In this document: positions 11,253-24,300 of the stretch, in pieces | Layout: each line of letters opens with the position of its first letter | Position numbering within the stretch: the stretch's first letter is position 1 | Assembly: GCA_948470475.1 (NCBI GenBank) | Contig: OX419342.1 | Span: 6,241,996 to 6,305,995, forward strand | Direction of reading: 5' to 3' | DNA from: Galaxea fascicularis | Taxonomy: Eukaryota > Cnidaria > Anthozoa > Scleractinia > Euphylliidae | DNA: 64,000 nt | Notes under the pieces: model-generated | The model's input: the letters and a program-made list of their open reading frames with translations, nothing else | Databases searched by the model: none | What the model was told of the DNA's origin: nothing | Program-made: the position numbers and the translations under genes

Positions 11253-14200
11253 TCAGCGGTAGTAGCCCATTGGACATATTCTAACCGTTTTATCTTGTCT
11301 AACCTTTAAGCATTTCACAAAGTCAGCTCGTGTGATCTTCCGTGCACCTTCAGAATCGAACTGCTGGCAGAATTCCATCCACTGATCCTGGTTGCTTGAT
11401 ATAAAATTTTTCACGACACCAAGGGGATCCTTGATACCAGGCCGCAGATTTGCGATGATTTGAATGTCTGGCTTTACTTCCCGCACTTCTTCCAAAAGTT
11501 GATCAAATTCTTCATCCAAATACACATCCTGACGAAAGAATCACATTCGTACTTAATGATGATGATGGTGGTGGTGGTGGGGATGATGATGATGGCGATG
11601 GTGATGGTGATGATGGTGACGGTGATGGTGATGGTGATGGTGATGATGATGGTGATGACGATGATGATGATGATGGTGACGGTGACGGTGATGGTGATGA
11701 CGATATTTAACAAGCAGGTGGTTTGAACGTTGTGCGAGAGTGCAAAATGTAGAGTGTTGAAAGTCGTCGTTCCTGTAATTACCTTAAAGTGCAATTCCGT
11801 CAAAGCACTGTCAACATAATTCTTCGCTGATGATAAAATTGCCTTCGCTCCTTGACTACCGATTGGATTGCTTCCAATCTGTCAAAAAGTAAAGCGGGAA
11901 AAATGTGTGTTTCCTTAAAACGTCTGAGCAAGAAGACGAAATCGAGAATTGAGGTTGGTAAAAAAAGAGCAAAAACCGTTCGAAGAAGGAAAGGCATACA
12001 AAAAATTCTGAGTGCGTCCTCCATCCCTTTTCCCTTCTCTTTTCAAGAAATTAAAGTCCAAAGCAAAATAATATTACCTTACCTTCACTACTTCCAGTGT
12101 ATTATTTCCTTCTAAACCCTTAGCTATACACAAAGCTCCCTGGTTTGTTATTCTGTTATTGCTAGATTAAAATGAAGAGAATAAAGGTGTAAGAATCTGC
12201 AAAATTTTCAGACATACACAAACGGTAAAATAAGAGTTTGCAAGGTAGAATGGAAATATACTTGATCTGCAATTTCTCGCAATTTTTTTCAACATGACTG
12301 CTGCCAGAATTACAGAATCAAACTCGCAGTGTGTTGACAATCGTAGATTAATTGCCACCCTGTCCGAGACATTTAGGCTTATAACTACGGAGGTGTTATA
12401 GTGGCAGTGCTCGGCAATTCCATGCCAAAAAGTCAGTAGGCAACGCTTTGAAAAACTGTCTTGAAGCTGACATGCTATCAGAAGTAGGATTCAAACCCAT
12501 GCTTGCTTCCGCCAACCTATTAGTGGAATTAAGGGATCCGTTCTACCATTGGTACCATAAGCCACGTCAAACCACAAAAAGTGGACCAGATAAGCTGAAC
12601 AGGATTTGAAATTGTAAATTCTAACGGTTGAGTGACATGGAAACGAATTAGTTAAAAATTAATATTTTGACGGCACGTTGGAGAGGTTGGCATGGCATCG
12701 TGGGATAGCCCGGAGTATTTAAGGTCTTCGCGAGAAAGTTGAGTCATTCTAGATCGGTCAGTCACTTTCTTGACCTCTTTTCTGTAGTATTTTTTCTGTT
12801 TGAGATTTCCAGTCTTCCGTTGAACTTTTGTCGCCGTATTGTACTGTCAGCCTTGAATTGTATTTTCGCTTTAGAGACCTTGGTACAGTTTTGTAATGGT
12901 TAGTTGTGCCCTTTCCTCGGAGTGTTGTGCTGCTGCAGTAGATGAGGAATACGTTTCCACAACCTTTTTTGGCCACACCTCAAGGGTGGTTTTTTAATGG
13001 TTTTTCGTATCTGACGTAGCACATCTTATTTATATATAGCTTCTCATCTTTTTGTGTATCAGGGCGCTCTTTGTATCAGAAGACTGACTGAAACTTTTAA
13101 CATTGGATGTCTCGTATGAGTGTAGTCAGAATAACATCTGATCATAGTTTATAGGTTACTTGGCAGTTAATTGTCTCTCTTCTTACCTGATGTCTAACTC
13201 AAGTAGTGTGTTATTTGCCCTGATAGCTTCTCCTAAAGCCACGGCACCGTCGTTTGAAAACCCATTGTACGAAAGATTGAAGGTCTTTAGAGTACAGTTT
13301 GTCTAAAAACAGTTAAAAAAGAAAAGACAAACTGAAGAATAATCTTCTCAACACTTCGCTTTGTTTTGATCGAGGGAAATCTTACTTGGTGCGCGGTTTA
13401 ATAACAGTTACTTTACAGGAGGAGCCCAGGGTAGCAGTTAGCTAAAATTACTATACTCCGTTGTTTTAACACTACCACTGTTTATCTGCTTTCATCTGAA
13501 GCCCGACAGACACATTTGCATAAGTTGAATGTAATTGTAACAGTTTAAGAAGAGCTGAGGAAAATTGATGATAACGTCCATTCCGTGTTTTTGTTCGATA
13601 ATCCTCTTTACACCTCAACCTGGGAACGAAGTTGTTTACACCTGATTAGTGGTTTCCTACGTATACTTCCATGGAATAATTTATTCTGTTACCTTTTTTT
13701 GTTACTGAGTCATTCAATAGTTAAGCTGGATTAACTTGTAAACACATTTAGATGGTTTGGAGTGGAGTATACTTCATAATGTGATCGCTGTATTCGTTTG
13801 GATAAAAGAGTCCCGTAGTTAAAGCACAACCTTCAAGACTGACTACTTACCCGTAACCCATTTGCAATCTCGATTGCACCTCTACGTCGAATGTGATTCC
13901 AGCTTAAATCCAGATACTCTAGGGCGTCGTTTGAGCCTGCACAGAGAAGTGAAAACAAAAAAATGGGTGGTAGTGTACAGTCTGTAAAGCAAGTAATTTC
14001 AAATCGTACTTAATGTAACGACAGGTTGATTCGATCCATGTATGAATTGCTGTGTAGCGACAGAGAAAGAATGCATGCGATACAAGAATGACCTGCAAGC
14101 AAGCTCTCTATTGGGTCTCGCGCTAGATTTACCTTGGGCGCGAGCGGTGGATGCAAGACGCCAAGAAGATATTGGGGCAGGGTCGCCCTAGAACTAAATA

Positions 14201-17200
14201 GGGAGCTTAATAAAGGCGCTTTTGAGCGACAGACGGCTGCCGAACGTGAACGTTTCGCATTCATGCCCAGCACTGGTTTTGCAAAAAATGTTCAAGTTAA
14301 TCGTCTCTATAAGAGCAGTAATGGCATTTAGTAATACAAATGTGTTCGCTTAAACCGCCTCTGTGGCTCAAAACACCGGCGCTTAAGTTCCTCAACATCG
14401 CGCGAGACCCGCCCGGGAGGCACTTTCCTTTATCTGGGGTTCTTTTAGAGCAAGTAATAAATGTGAAGAGCTTACTTATTCCTAATCCCAGATTTTCGCC
14501 TGACTTCTCAGAGAACTCGTTATGACTTAGGTTCATCCAGGTAAGCTTGTCATTTCCCTTTAATAGAAATAAAATATTAGATACGAGGAAACAAAGAAAA
14601 GGTGGTTTCGTTATCATAAAAAAAGAAATAACTTAACTGACAAATGAATCAGATGATTTAAGATAATCTGGTGGTTAAGAGGTTGCCGATTTTCCAATAC
14701 CCCTTGTGACTTAAAAACGCTTATATCCATACTCATCGCATTTGATGTTACTGGCAAACAAATTTGGAAGGTTTTTCCGAATTTTGAAACTTCAGACAGA
14801 AAGCTAACTACAAAATTTTACCGTTACAACTTGTAGATTATTGATCAAGTTACCGCTCTTATTGGTCAGTAGCGGTTTCCCAACCAATATCTATGGCAGA
14901 AACAAGATGGCTGTAGTTTGGAAATCATTACGTCATTTCCACATCACGTATCGTCACTAACTGGTGAACAGGGAATTTTTTAGCTTATAGTTCTATTTCC
15001 CTTGCTATTTCCATAGCTGTTATATTGCCAGTGTTATAACTCAACATGCCCGATAAGAGCCCTTTATCTCTTGATAATGACGTTTCCGCGAAGATAATTA
15101 AAGCGGTTTTCAATACACCAATTTGCTGATGATGTGGAGGCAAACGGTCAAAATTACAACTTCAAATTACGTCTTTAAATGGCCGTTTGCCCCACAAAGG
15201 ACTGGATCTACCCACAATTCACTTCGAACTGATCATTAGCAAAATGGTGTATTGATTGTCGTTAAACCAAAACCAAAGCAATTACTCTGACCAATGACAA
15301 CGGGGCGAGACGCAAATAACTCAGTGAACCAATCAGAATTGAAGTCAATTACATGCAACCGGCGCAAAGCGCGGGAAAAGCACGCATGCAACTTGCGGTT
15401 GCTATTGGTTTAGCTTTTCATAGGTTGAAAAAGTGGCAAGTGTTTTGTCAACCAATCACAGAACATAATAATGAAAAACCAAAGAACACGCGAATCGCAT
15501 TCAACAGTCAATAGACAATATTCGTATTCTCGGTATTGAACTGGATCTAGCATGAAGTGAAAGCTCTTGCGGGGCAATTCTTTCATATGTAAATGTATTT
15601 CGCCACAATAGGCTCCCCTTCATGCTAGATTCAGTTCAATACAAAGAATACGAATATTGTCCATTGACAACATCCTTGTGTTAGCATTCATACGACTCCT
15701 TAATTATAATTACGACATTTTTAGAACAGCGTCGTGAAAAAGTCCCTGAGACTTTATTGTCGAATATACCTCTATATATAATTTATGGCTTTTTCTGTTT
15801 GTTTGCTTTTTTTCTGTTGATATAATTACTGTATCCAAATGCATCAATATGGCAGATATGTAACTGGAGCCTACTTCATTATCTTGCTTTAATTTACCAC
15901 AGTTTGGTAAAGCCTACCTTGAGGGCATCCAGCAGAGATGCTGTATCTTTGTCATGAAAACCGTTGTCAGACAAGTCTATTTTCATTAACGTGACGTTGT
16001 TTTCTAGCATGTCACACATCCAATGGCAGCCCCTGGCACCCAGATGGTTCGAAGACACATCCTGAGAAAAGGATCAACGAAGAAATACAAAAAGCATTCA
16101 AGTTTGGGACCTCTCGCGTAGGACTCACATGATCATTGTCTGTCTGAGAGTGCACAATAACGGGGGAAGGGGGGAGGGGGGATGGGAAGGAAGTCGGGTT
16201 AAAAGTAGACAGTAGATAGATTACGCATCATCACTTATACGGCAAACGAACGGCAGACGGCAGAAATGACCACGTGTCCAACTTTTCCCGCCATTTTTCG
16301 CGTTTGCCGTTGGCCGTTTGCTGGATCGGGCATGGCGCCATTCCATTTGGTGTATAGGCGAAGCTTAAGCACAATACGCGATGATTGTCAAAGGCAAATG
16401 GTAAGCAGTCGCTTGCCGTGAACGCGGTGCTTAAACTCTATAATATTGAGCTAGTGTTATACTGCAACTCCGATATGAAGAAAAGCGATCAGAGGCCCGT
16501 TTCTCGAAAGTCCCGAAACTTTTCGGGCGTATTTCGGGTACCATAATTTCCTTCGTATCCTAAAAACGAAGATGTTTTCAGGCATGAAATTTTGCAACAA
16601 ATTTTCCCTTTCGTGTCTTGAAATCATATTAAAACACCAGCTTTCTAGGATAAGCGGATCGCAGTTTTAGAAATGGCTTTTCGGGCCCGAAAGGTTTTCG
16701 GGAGTTTCGAGAAACGAGCGCCAGGACCGAGTTGCCCGAAGCATGGTTAGCGCTAACCATTGGTTAAGTTTAAAGTGCCCCTAACCTCAAATATTTTTTT
16801 CGCTAAAATAAATCTTTACACCTCTTCGAAACGCATTGCGGCCTTTTCTCCTTTTTTAAAAAAATATATCCGGCCTTTTTATAGGCTCCGAAACTTGTGA
16901 AAAACAAAGCATCGTTTGTTTCAGGACCGAGTCAGAAAGGGAGTGGGTCTATTCCTGATTTAACGTCACAAACTGATTTGCATTGCATTAACTCTTTGTA
17001 AACATGCATGCAAAGTAGGTTGACGCCCCTTCTGGATCGGTCGTGAATCAAATGATGCTCAGTTTTAAAGCCTATAAAAAAGTCAAGATTTGGTGAAAAA
17101 ATGAAAATAAAAATGCCGCAATGCGTTTCGAACAGGTGCAAAGATTTATTTTAACGAAAAAATATTTTTGCGTTGGGGGACTTTAAGTTGTATTTAAACC

Positions 17201-19700
17201 TATAGGTCATCATGGCATTTAACCCGGGTTAGCGCTAACCATGCTTCAAGCAACTCGACTCTGGCTGGGGAAGTCCCTTTTTTGTTGTACTAGGGGGTGA
17301 GAGTGAGGGTAGGGGGTTCGTTTAATGTATTTTCCGGCTCTTCTTAATTTATGACACAGTTCGCCTGGCGCACTATGATCTTGAGTACAAATAGAGTTCA
17401 ATCAGTGTATTAGAAAGTAGAAAGTTAAAAGGCTGAAGAAAACATGCCACCGCTTTGAGTAATTTTTACCACGTACCCTTATACAGTAAACACCTTTTAA
17501 CTAACGCTACCTGAGAGGAGTTCAAATTCACGCGCTCCCTGAAAGTGTGAATTTTAATTGTCAAAGTCCAGCCCTCTTTTGTCACTTACCAGTTCTGTAA
17601 TGTAACAGTTTTCTTTCAGCATTGCTGCAATGGCTGCTCCTCCATCTCCTTCTAAATAGTTATCGTGTAGGTTGAGGCTGGTCATTGCCGTATTTTGCTG
17701 ATTGAAAAAAGACAAGAGGCCATTTACTTGTGAGGGCAAAAGAATTTTCAGTTAATACGGTTAAACTACGAGATAAACTTTTCGAACAGTATTATGTTAC
17801 AAGTTATAAAATATTTAAGAAAGACACAAAAGAACATCTTAAAAAACGTTTCCAGAATCAAATCGCCCTTAAATCAAGTCCAGCAAAAACAAAAAAAACA
17901 AATGTGCGTAAACTGATATCTCTGAAAAATACAAAAAATAATAATAATAATACAAAAAATTTGAAATGCACAAACAAGTTTTATTTGCTACGGCTATTTT
18001 AAATTATTCTACCGGAGCGGTTTACTCTGAGTTCACGTACGGAGATATAAAACCAGTATTTGACGTTTTTTTTTCAGTGAGCGTGCGGGTACGACAGTTG
18101 ACACCTAGGTTCATCACTTAAACTTAGCACATATTACAACAATCTCTGAAAAGGAAAGCTCGTAAACATGTATTTGAGAAGGGAGATTGGTTAAGCGGTG
18201 TTTATGCTACTACTTTGACTGCTACTGAGCCGTGTGTTTATAGCAAAGGTGCTGCAAGATAGCTCAAAGCCAAGACGCAAGATGTTTAGCAGTGCGTAGT
18301 GCTACCCTGCAATAAAATTAAACTGATGTAACTCCGGTATAAAGAAGAAGAAATTAGTACAAACCTCTAGAGCCGCAGCGAGTGCTTTCCCTCCTTTCGG
18401 TCCGAGGAGTCTGTGTTTCAAGTCAAGATGTTTTTCTTTGATGTTTCTCAAGAAGAATGACACAGGTGTTATATCCAAGCATTTACAAGCAGCGAGGTAG
18501 ACTTTTTTCCCTGTCGTATCATACTTTTCCTCTTTCTCTAAAATTAGGAGCAAGACAGTAAAATTTGTACATTAAAAAAATAATAATTATAAGCCGGTTC
18601 GATTGATAGAGTTGTAAGCTTTAAACGTTTATACCGTACGAGCGACCGCTTTGGTCTGATCGCCACTTAATTAATTATTTGCTTATTTTAAACTACAAGT
18701 TAGGTTTTTGATCATTTTTGTTTTAATTTTTCTTTCGGTTCGGAACCTTAAGGATTTACACAGATTCCTTGATGTTGCCAGATATGTTTTTTTATTTGTT
18801 TTATTTTGTCATACAATTTCTAACAATGGTCGCTTTTATTTTGGCTTAAATGAACAAAACGAAAGACATTTTGTACATGGTAATTTTACAAGGTAACAAG
18901 AAAGCGACTGGCAAATGCTTACTAATCGACAGAAAACGATCCGTTTCAGTGGCAAAGAGATGCAGGAAATTAACAATAATTTAGAGCGTAACTCGAATAG
19001 GGTTTTATTTTTTAGTTCAGAAAGCGAATTTAAAAAACGACAAAATCTTTTGGCCAGGATTCATTTGACTGACGCATGACACTAAAGTTGAAGTTTATAT
19101 TTACAGAGGGAAATTGTTAGCGCTCGAAAATCTAAATTAAGAGACCTTCAACTTGTCCTTTTTTTGACTGATAAAAACACTTAAGCTTATAATTTAGGCT
19201 GACAACGATAACTTTAAATTCTATTCAATATGCACAACTCCGGCTGATCGCTCGTTTGCTAACAACTTAATCTTAATGTATTCGTAGACTAGTAACAAAC
19301 GGAAATTTAATTTCAAAGTAAGATCCCCACTCACCTTCTGTGTCGAGATCAGTATCGTAATCGCTATCCGTTGCTGCAGCATCCGAGGTTTGGGGAATAT
19401 CGTTTTCCGTTCCCATAAAAGTACCATGTTTTATAAAAAACCCTCCAATGCTTTCGATTGGCATTGCTGCTTCGTCTTCGCTCTCCTCTAACAGCACATC
19501 TCCCTGACCAAACCACAAAGCAAGGTGTGAGAAATTTGTGGCTGTTGACTTTAACCTGCTTTAACCTTGTCGGGGAAAACTTTCTCCTTGAAAAGCGCTA
19601 GTCAACCGGAATGAAGCCTTACCTTTATACTGAATTGATCGCTATCTTTCAAACTATAAACAGGGGACTCCGAAATGGGTTGTAGTCCACCCGCCGACAT
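11253..19700 (-). CDS. Leucine-rich repeat protein, LRRC74A-like (464 aa, 11 exons)
   Basis: Exons on the minus strand are 19700-19623, 19503-19335, 18537-18365, 17697-17590, 16061-15918, 14545-14476, 13936-13851, 13302-13187, 12161-12083, 11878-11783 and 11528-11253. All borders are GT/AG, all phases agree, and the coding length is 1395 nt. The first two exons are acidic and non-repetitive. The middle is a series of ribonuclease-inhibitor-type LRRs (SLNLHDN, KIDLSDN, WMNLSHN, YLDLSWN, TFNLSYN), roughly one per exon. The last exon encodes a helical tail with an EF-hand-like look (QFDSEGARKITRADF). Length and layout match animal LRRC74A/B, near 490 aa in human; their function is poorly known. 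The stop used is the first in the last exon; a further exon cannot be excluded because AAG|GTTAGA could be a donor. Confidence 0.88.
11555..11704. repeat. GATGAT/GGTGAT minisatellite in an intron
   Basis: About 150 bases of imperfect GAT/GGT triplets and hexamers in the last intron of the LRRC74A-like gene. It opens long low-complexity frames on both strands, which are not genes. Confidence 0.9.
15112..15257. mobile_element. Small foldback element
   Basis: CAATACACCAATTTGCTGAT at the left is mirrored by ATCATTAGCAAAATGGTGTA at the right. An inner pair GGAGGCAAACGG / CCGTTTGCCCC is also inverted. Lies in an intron of the LRRC74A-like gene. Confidence 0.65.
15281..15671. repeat. Dispersed repeat ending in a strong hairpin, copy 1
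   Basis: About 390 bp with a near-copy at 44518-44885. Both start near ATTACTCTGACCAAT, share ATTACATGCAACCGGCGC and several CCAAT-box-like motifs (ACCAATCA), and end in a hairpin. The arms are ATTCGTATTCTCGGTATTGA and the reverse complement of the closing half. Probably a non-autonomous mobile element. Confidence 0.8.
16494..16722. mobile_element. MITE with GGCCCGTTTCTCGAAA ends
   Basis: Left end GGCCCGTTTCTCGAAAGTCC and right end (reverse complement) GGCGCTCGTTTCTCGAAACT are terminal inverted repeats of about 35 bp with internal TTTCGGGC motifs. No coding sequence. Confidence 0.75.
16774..17182. mobile_element. Non-autonomous TTAA element (MITE), 409 bp
   Basis: TTAA lies directly outside each end (16770-16773 and 17183-17186). 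Ends are AGTGCCCCTAACCTCAAATA and its inverted counterpart. The terminal sequence closely matches that of the 7.7-kb TTAA element at 50941-58657 (AGTGCACCTAAACCCAAAAA), including a following TTTTTTTCGCTAAAA, so it is an internally deleted relative. It sits in an intron of the LRRC74A-like gene. Confidence 0.8.
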
Positions 19701-20081
19701 TATTTTCAGTTTCCTTTTTTCTTTTGTGCGCGTCGCTCCGGGACTACTTGTCGTGTCTTGATCAAACTTTTGTCAGCTGCGGTGTGTCCACGTCGCTATG
19801 GAAACGGCAAGTCTCCTTTCATGACGCCGGTTGCGCGGGAAACAAAGCGCAATCACAAGACGTGAAAATGTCATTCTGTTGACGCTGTTTAAAATATATA
19901 ATGCAAATCTGAAAAGATCAGTCTTTTAAAGCTTCACTACTGGATAAACGAGCGACACTTAAACTACGCACTGGAACGCTGTATTTGTATTTAAGAGTGG
20001 ATTTAAAAAAGCAGCGCTGAATTCAACTCGTCAGAATGTAATTAATCAACCAAAAACACTCTTGCGCATTAAATGTGAATC

Positions 20082-20112
20082 AATAATAATAATAATAATA
20101 ATAATAATAATT
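20082..20112. repeat. (AAT)n microsatellite
   Basis: About ten tandem AAT units. Confidence 0.9.
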
Positions 20113-20225
20113 TATTACTTACTATGCTCAAATTAGCATGTGAATATGATGCACCTTACAACAAGCGTTATCATTCGAAATCTTTACGACTCTAAATTCT
20201 TTATAATTCTCAAATCAACCTAAAT

Positions 20226-20398
20226 CGAATCTAATGTTGGTTTTTGCAGAGAGGGGAAACCCGAGTACCCAGAGGAAAACCTCTCGGAGCAGAGTAGAGA
20301 ACCAACAAACTCAACCCACATATGACGCCGAGTCCGGGAATCGAACCCTGGACACATTGGTGGAAGGCGAGTGCTCTCGCCACCGTGCCAACCCTTCT
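20226..20398 (-). mobile_element. tRNA-derived SINE
   Basis: Read on the minus strand, the head has an A box (TGGCACGGTGGCGAGAGCAC) and a clear B box (GGGTTCGATTCCC), followed by a conserved tail with GTTGGTTCTCTACTCTGCTC and the end AAAACCAACATT. The layout is that of widespread animal tRNA-SINEs. The tRNA part cannot fold into a full cloverleaf and is not called as a gene. Confidence 0.8.
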
Positions 20399-20967
20399 CC
20401 CCGTAATTCTGGAACACCGCTTCCACCCGTGAATGAGTCGGGGATTAAAGGAAAGGAACTTATTTTTCGATATTTTAAGCCCTTTAATAATGGCATGGTT
20501 GTTTGACGAAAGAGTTTTCACAGCGCTGTGACACAAAAGCTAAATAAATGGATAAAAAGAGGGTAAAGTCACAGCTCGGTAATGAAATATTAGGAAGTTG
20601 CAATGTTACTTTGTTCCTTTTTTCCTTCGTCGCTTATTCTTCTTAACACTGTGTTTATGTCAATAAATGCAATCAGGTTAAAATACTTCAAAATAAACGA
20701 GGGACATAGCTGTTAACGAGATCGAATACCACAAGACCTCTGTCGGGTAGATACTGTATACCGTACTTAGTGAATACGGTTCGTGGAGACCACTACAGAC
20801 TCAGTAAGCGGAGAAATGTTGATGCTGTTATTTAATTTGTTTTTGTTAGTCTCGTTTACAACAAAATAATGCAAAAACAACACCAACAAACCAGCTCAAG
20901 TAATCCAGCTGGAGGAACTGTACGATAAAATGATCATGACATTCAGCTGATTTGATTATCAATAATT

Positions 20968-21018
20968 GCTAGCTGAAAGTACATTTGGAAATTATTTCCA
21001 AATGTACTTTCAGCTAGC
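20968..21018. repeat. Perfect 51-bp palindrome
   Basis: Two 25-base arms (GCTAGCTGAAAGTACATTTG... and exact reverse complement) around a single T. No mismatches. Confidence 0.95.
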
Positions 21019-21327
21019 ATGGTTTCTTTAGAGTGTATCTCTTTTACTTTCTCTTGTCTTTTCTGAAAATAGTACAGAGGAGCTAACTCGCATATTTTTT
21101 TTTGCTTTTAATGTAGCCAAGAAGTCAACTTCCTGAAGTAGCAAATTTTTAATTTTTCCGGCCAGTTGTGTCCAATACCATTTTGATCAGCACACTCCAT
21201 ACACTTTCTTTGTTCACGCTCGATCACGTTGCCGTGACGCTGCCCATACCGACAGCGGGCTCATACGGTTGTTTTCATGGTGCTTTCAATAGCCGGTGGG
21301 AAAAGATGCCAACCAACTGAAATCCAG

Positions 21328-24300
21328 TTACACCCTGGGAGCTGAAACAGAAAGGCAGAAAATGCTGAATTAGAATACTGCCTTACCCTTACTCTGCAAA
21401 ATTCTAATACAGCACATGTGCTGCAGTTACATCAGGTGACAGCCAATAGACTGTGTCCGGGCTCAGTTGTTCGTAATGCTTCGTTTCTCGATTAAGAGTT
21501 CTTTTTCCGACAATCCTGACGACCTTCTGTATTCTGGTTTGATGTGGCAGCCATTACTACTTTGTTCACAACACAGCTTAAACGAGTTTAAATAATGCGT
21601 AGAATAAAACTGGGTTTGGAAAATGTTTCTAAGGGGACTGTGACCTGTTGACTGAAATCTTTGCCAAGAGTAACGTAACTGTCTTCGTTAATTATTGCAG
21701 AAAGTAAAACAGGTGTACTTGAAAAGGTTAAAACTTGAAAATAGAGGCCATCGACCAAGTGGAACAAATTTAGTGTGAACGGGGTACAAACAACAACACT
21801 TACAAAACAAACATGCACACTGTTTAATTGTTATAGTAGAACCAGATCAAATCATTCATTTAAATTAAGACAACCATTAGCTGGAATAAATTGTTTTTTG
21901 CACTCGTTCTTGGTCGGAATTATCGGACAGTGGAATGCTCTTCCTAAAGAGATAGCACATGAACAGGATTTCAGCATTTTTCGAAGTAAACTTGGAAGGT
22001 ATTGTCAAATGTTATAAATTATTTTATATTTTATGTAGGGAGCGTCCTCGGTAGCGATACATGTAACTTCCAATGTTTTCTTTTGTGCATCCCTTGCATA
22101 ATAAGTAAATTTCGCTTTCACTTTCACTTACAATTTCATGTAATTTTAAATGGATAGTGTTGGCCATTCAGTAATGCAAAGAGTAATCATTGAGTCATAA
22201 CCCAGTGCAAATCATCACAACGGCCAATAATTATGTCATTTTATCATGGTGTAATGATGTTTATTACACTTTTGGGCCCGGTTGTTCAAAAGCCAATTAA
22301 CACTAATCCAGGATTAAAAATTAATCAAGGAACTTATTTCTCTGTCCCCAAATGTTGTTTTATGTCGATATTCTGCAAAATTATAGATTAGGGGAAGTCA
22401 GTCCTGAATAACAAAAAGCAGCGAAAACAACTTTCATCCAATGGTTAAAAACTGCAATCAAAGTTTACCCTAATCCCTGATTATGTTAATCGGCTTTCGA
22501 ACAACCGGGCCTTGGTGACATGAACCTCACAAAGTTGCAACCCGAGAAAAAGGGAGACCATCTCTGCATGCCAGTAGCCATGAACGGCAGAAAAATTAAG
22601 TATTAACTGCAAAAAAGGCAATTACATGTAAAGGAAAGACAAACGAAAACAATCATGTACCTCCATATGCATCTGGCATTCTTTCAATTGTGTACCTATG
22701 ACAAAAAAGAATACATGACCTTCCTGATAGGTGTACGCACCTTACTCATTGACTACAACCTTAAGAAATTTCTAAGTTTGAACTTTGAAAGCTGTTCAGT
22801 AAGAGTAATCCTATAGCTCTTCTAGACTTCTATTTTTATTGGTCCCTATGACCTGTACAGGGGTATGGGTACATGTATTGTTTGTGTTGTATCATCTGTT
22901 CTGGACGATTTTAACCCTATTTTGCCTTTGTTGACATTGGAACTTTGAAATGTTTATCTTGTTAGATTTTTTGCCTTATTCTATTAGGACCATGCTGGCA
23001 CTGGGCTTCAGCCGGCCGCACAAGGACTGAACATCTATTGCTGTATCCATTGCAAAACAAAGGCTACACAATCAATTTTTTACTTGTGATGGTGATGTGA
23101 TTTTTTGAAAGTGCCACATTGCTGGCATGCAGTGGTGACTACTTGAGTTACAAATGTGCAGAGTTTATGTCGCAGATTTTGTCACAGAAAATTCAATTCA
23201 CTGAATTTCTGACACTAGACTTTTGCAACTTTTTATCTGCCGCCATCACATTACTAGTGCAAGGGTGGCTACACATGTGATTTCAGCATGCACTGGTGAC
23301 ATGACAATCTTTCAAAACAAATAATAATCACATCTCCACTGCAAACAAAAAATCACTTGTGTGGCTGTGGTTAATGATACTTTGTACCTGTGCTGTGAGA
23401 TGTACATGATGGGAACCCCTGGAACCTTACGGATTCTTCTTTTCAAATCTCTGTCACATGTAGCCACAATGTAACACTTGTGCTACAATGAACACAAAAT
23501 CAAAATGTTAGACAAAAGTACACTGAGTTCAATGATGACCATGAAATACTTGGCAGGATGTAAAATGTAAAGACCAAAAAAAGGTATTTAGAAAGAACAT
23601 GTACTACTGTAATTGTCTTGAACACTTCACTGTGTATTTTGAAGCCAAGATTCAATAACAAAAAGTAAGGAACTAATTTGAAATCATCGAAGGTCAATTT
23701 ACCTGCTGTATTCTGTGAACTATACAGTCATCTGCATAAGTACCTTTGTGCATACACGGAAGACGGTCAAATCGTGGATCTTTTGCCATTCTGTAGGGAA
23801 ACAAAATACCCGGTATAAAGTTTAACATTCAAAATTATTTTCCAATGGCTAAACTTAAAACTGTTAGCATCTGTTACATCACACCGTTCAACAGTGTACA
23901 CACCTGAGTGCCACTCTATACTTAGATCCAAGCTTCTCTAATTCAGCCATTACACAGTCAGTAATGCATGGAATACCTGGAGGAAAATGACAAGAACAAC
24001 ATAAAAGAATGATGACATATTTTGTCATGGTAGTAATATTTTTTTGTTTTGAAAATGTTCAAACCTATTTTAATTATTGTCTCAGTTTCATTACCATAAC
24101 ATACAGTATAGCAGTGGAAATTAAAAATTGTCTGTCTGACTGTTTGAAAAATTTTACAATGTAGATCGCACAATAATATTGTAACCAGGAAACGGTATAA
24201 TGTTTATAGTGAACAAGAATCTGCAAAACATCTCCTTGAGGGAATTTCTGACTGCATTAAAATTAAATGACTTGTACAACAAAATAATTAACAATTATTG

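Larger units (their letters stand above)
19701..21327. other. Intergenic region between LRRC74A-like and FCF1
   Basis: Contains an (AAT)n run, a SINE and a perfect palindrome, each listed separately. The promoter of the LRRC74A-like gene should lie just right of 19700, but no element is clear. Confidence 0.5.

Noticed and set aside
11460..11803. Met/Val-rich and Ile/Thr-rich open frames on both strands
   Set aside because: Products of the GATGAT/GGTGAT repeat within an intron of the LRRC74A-like gene.
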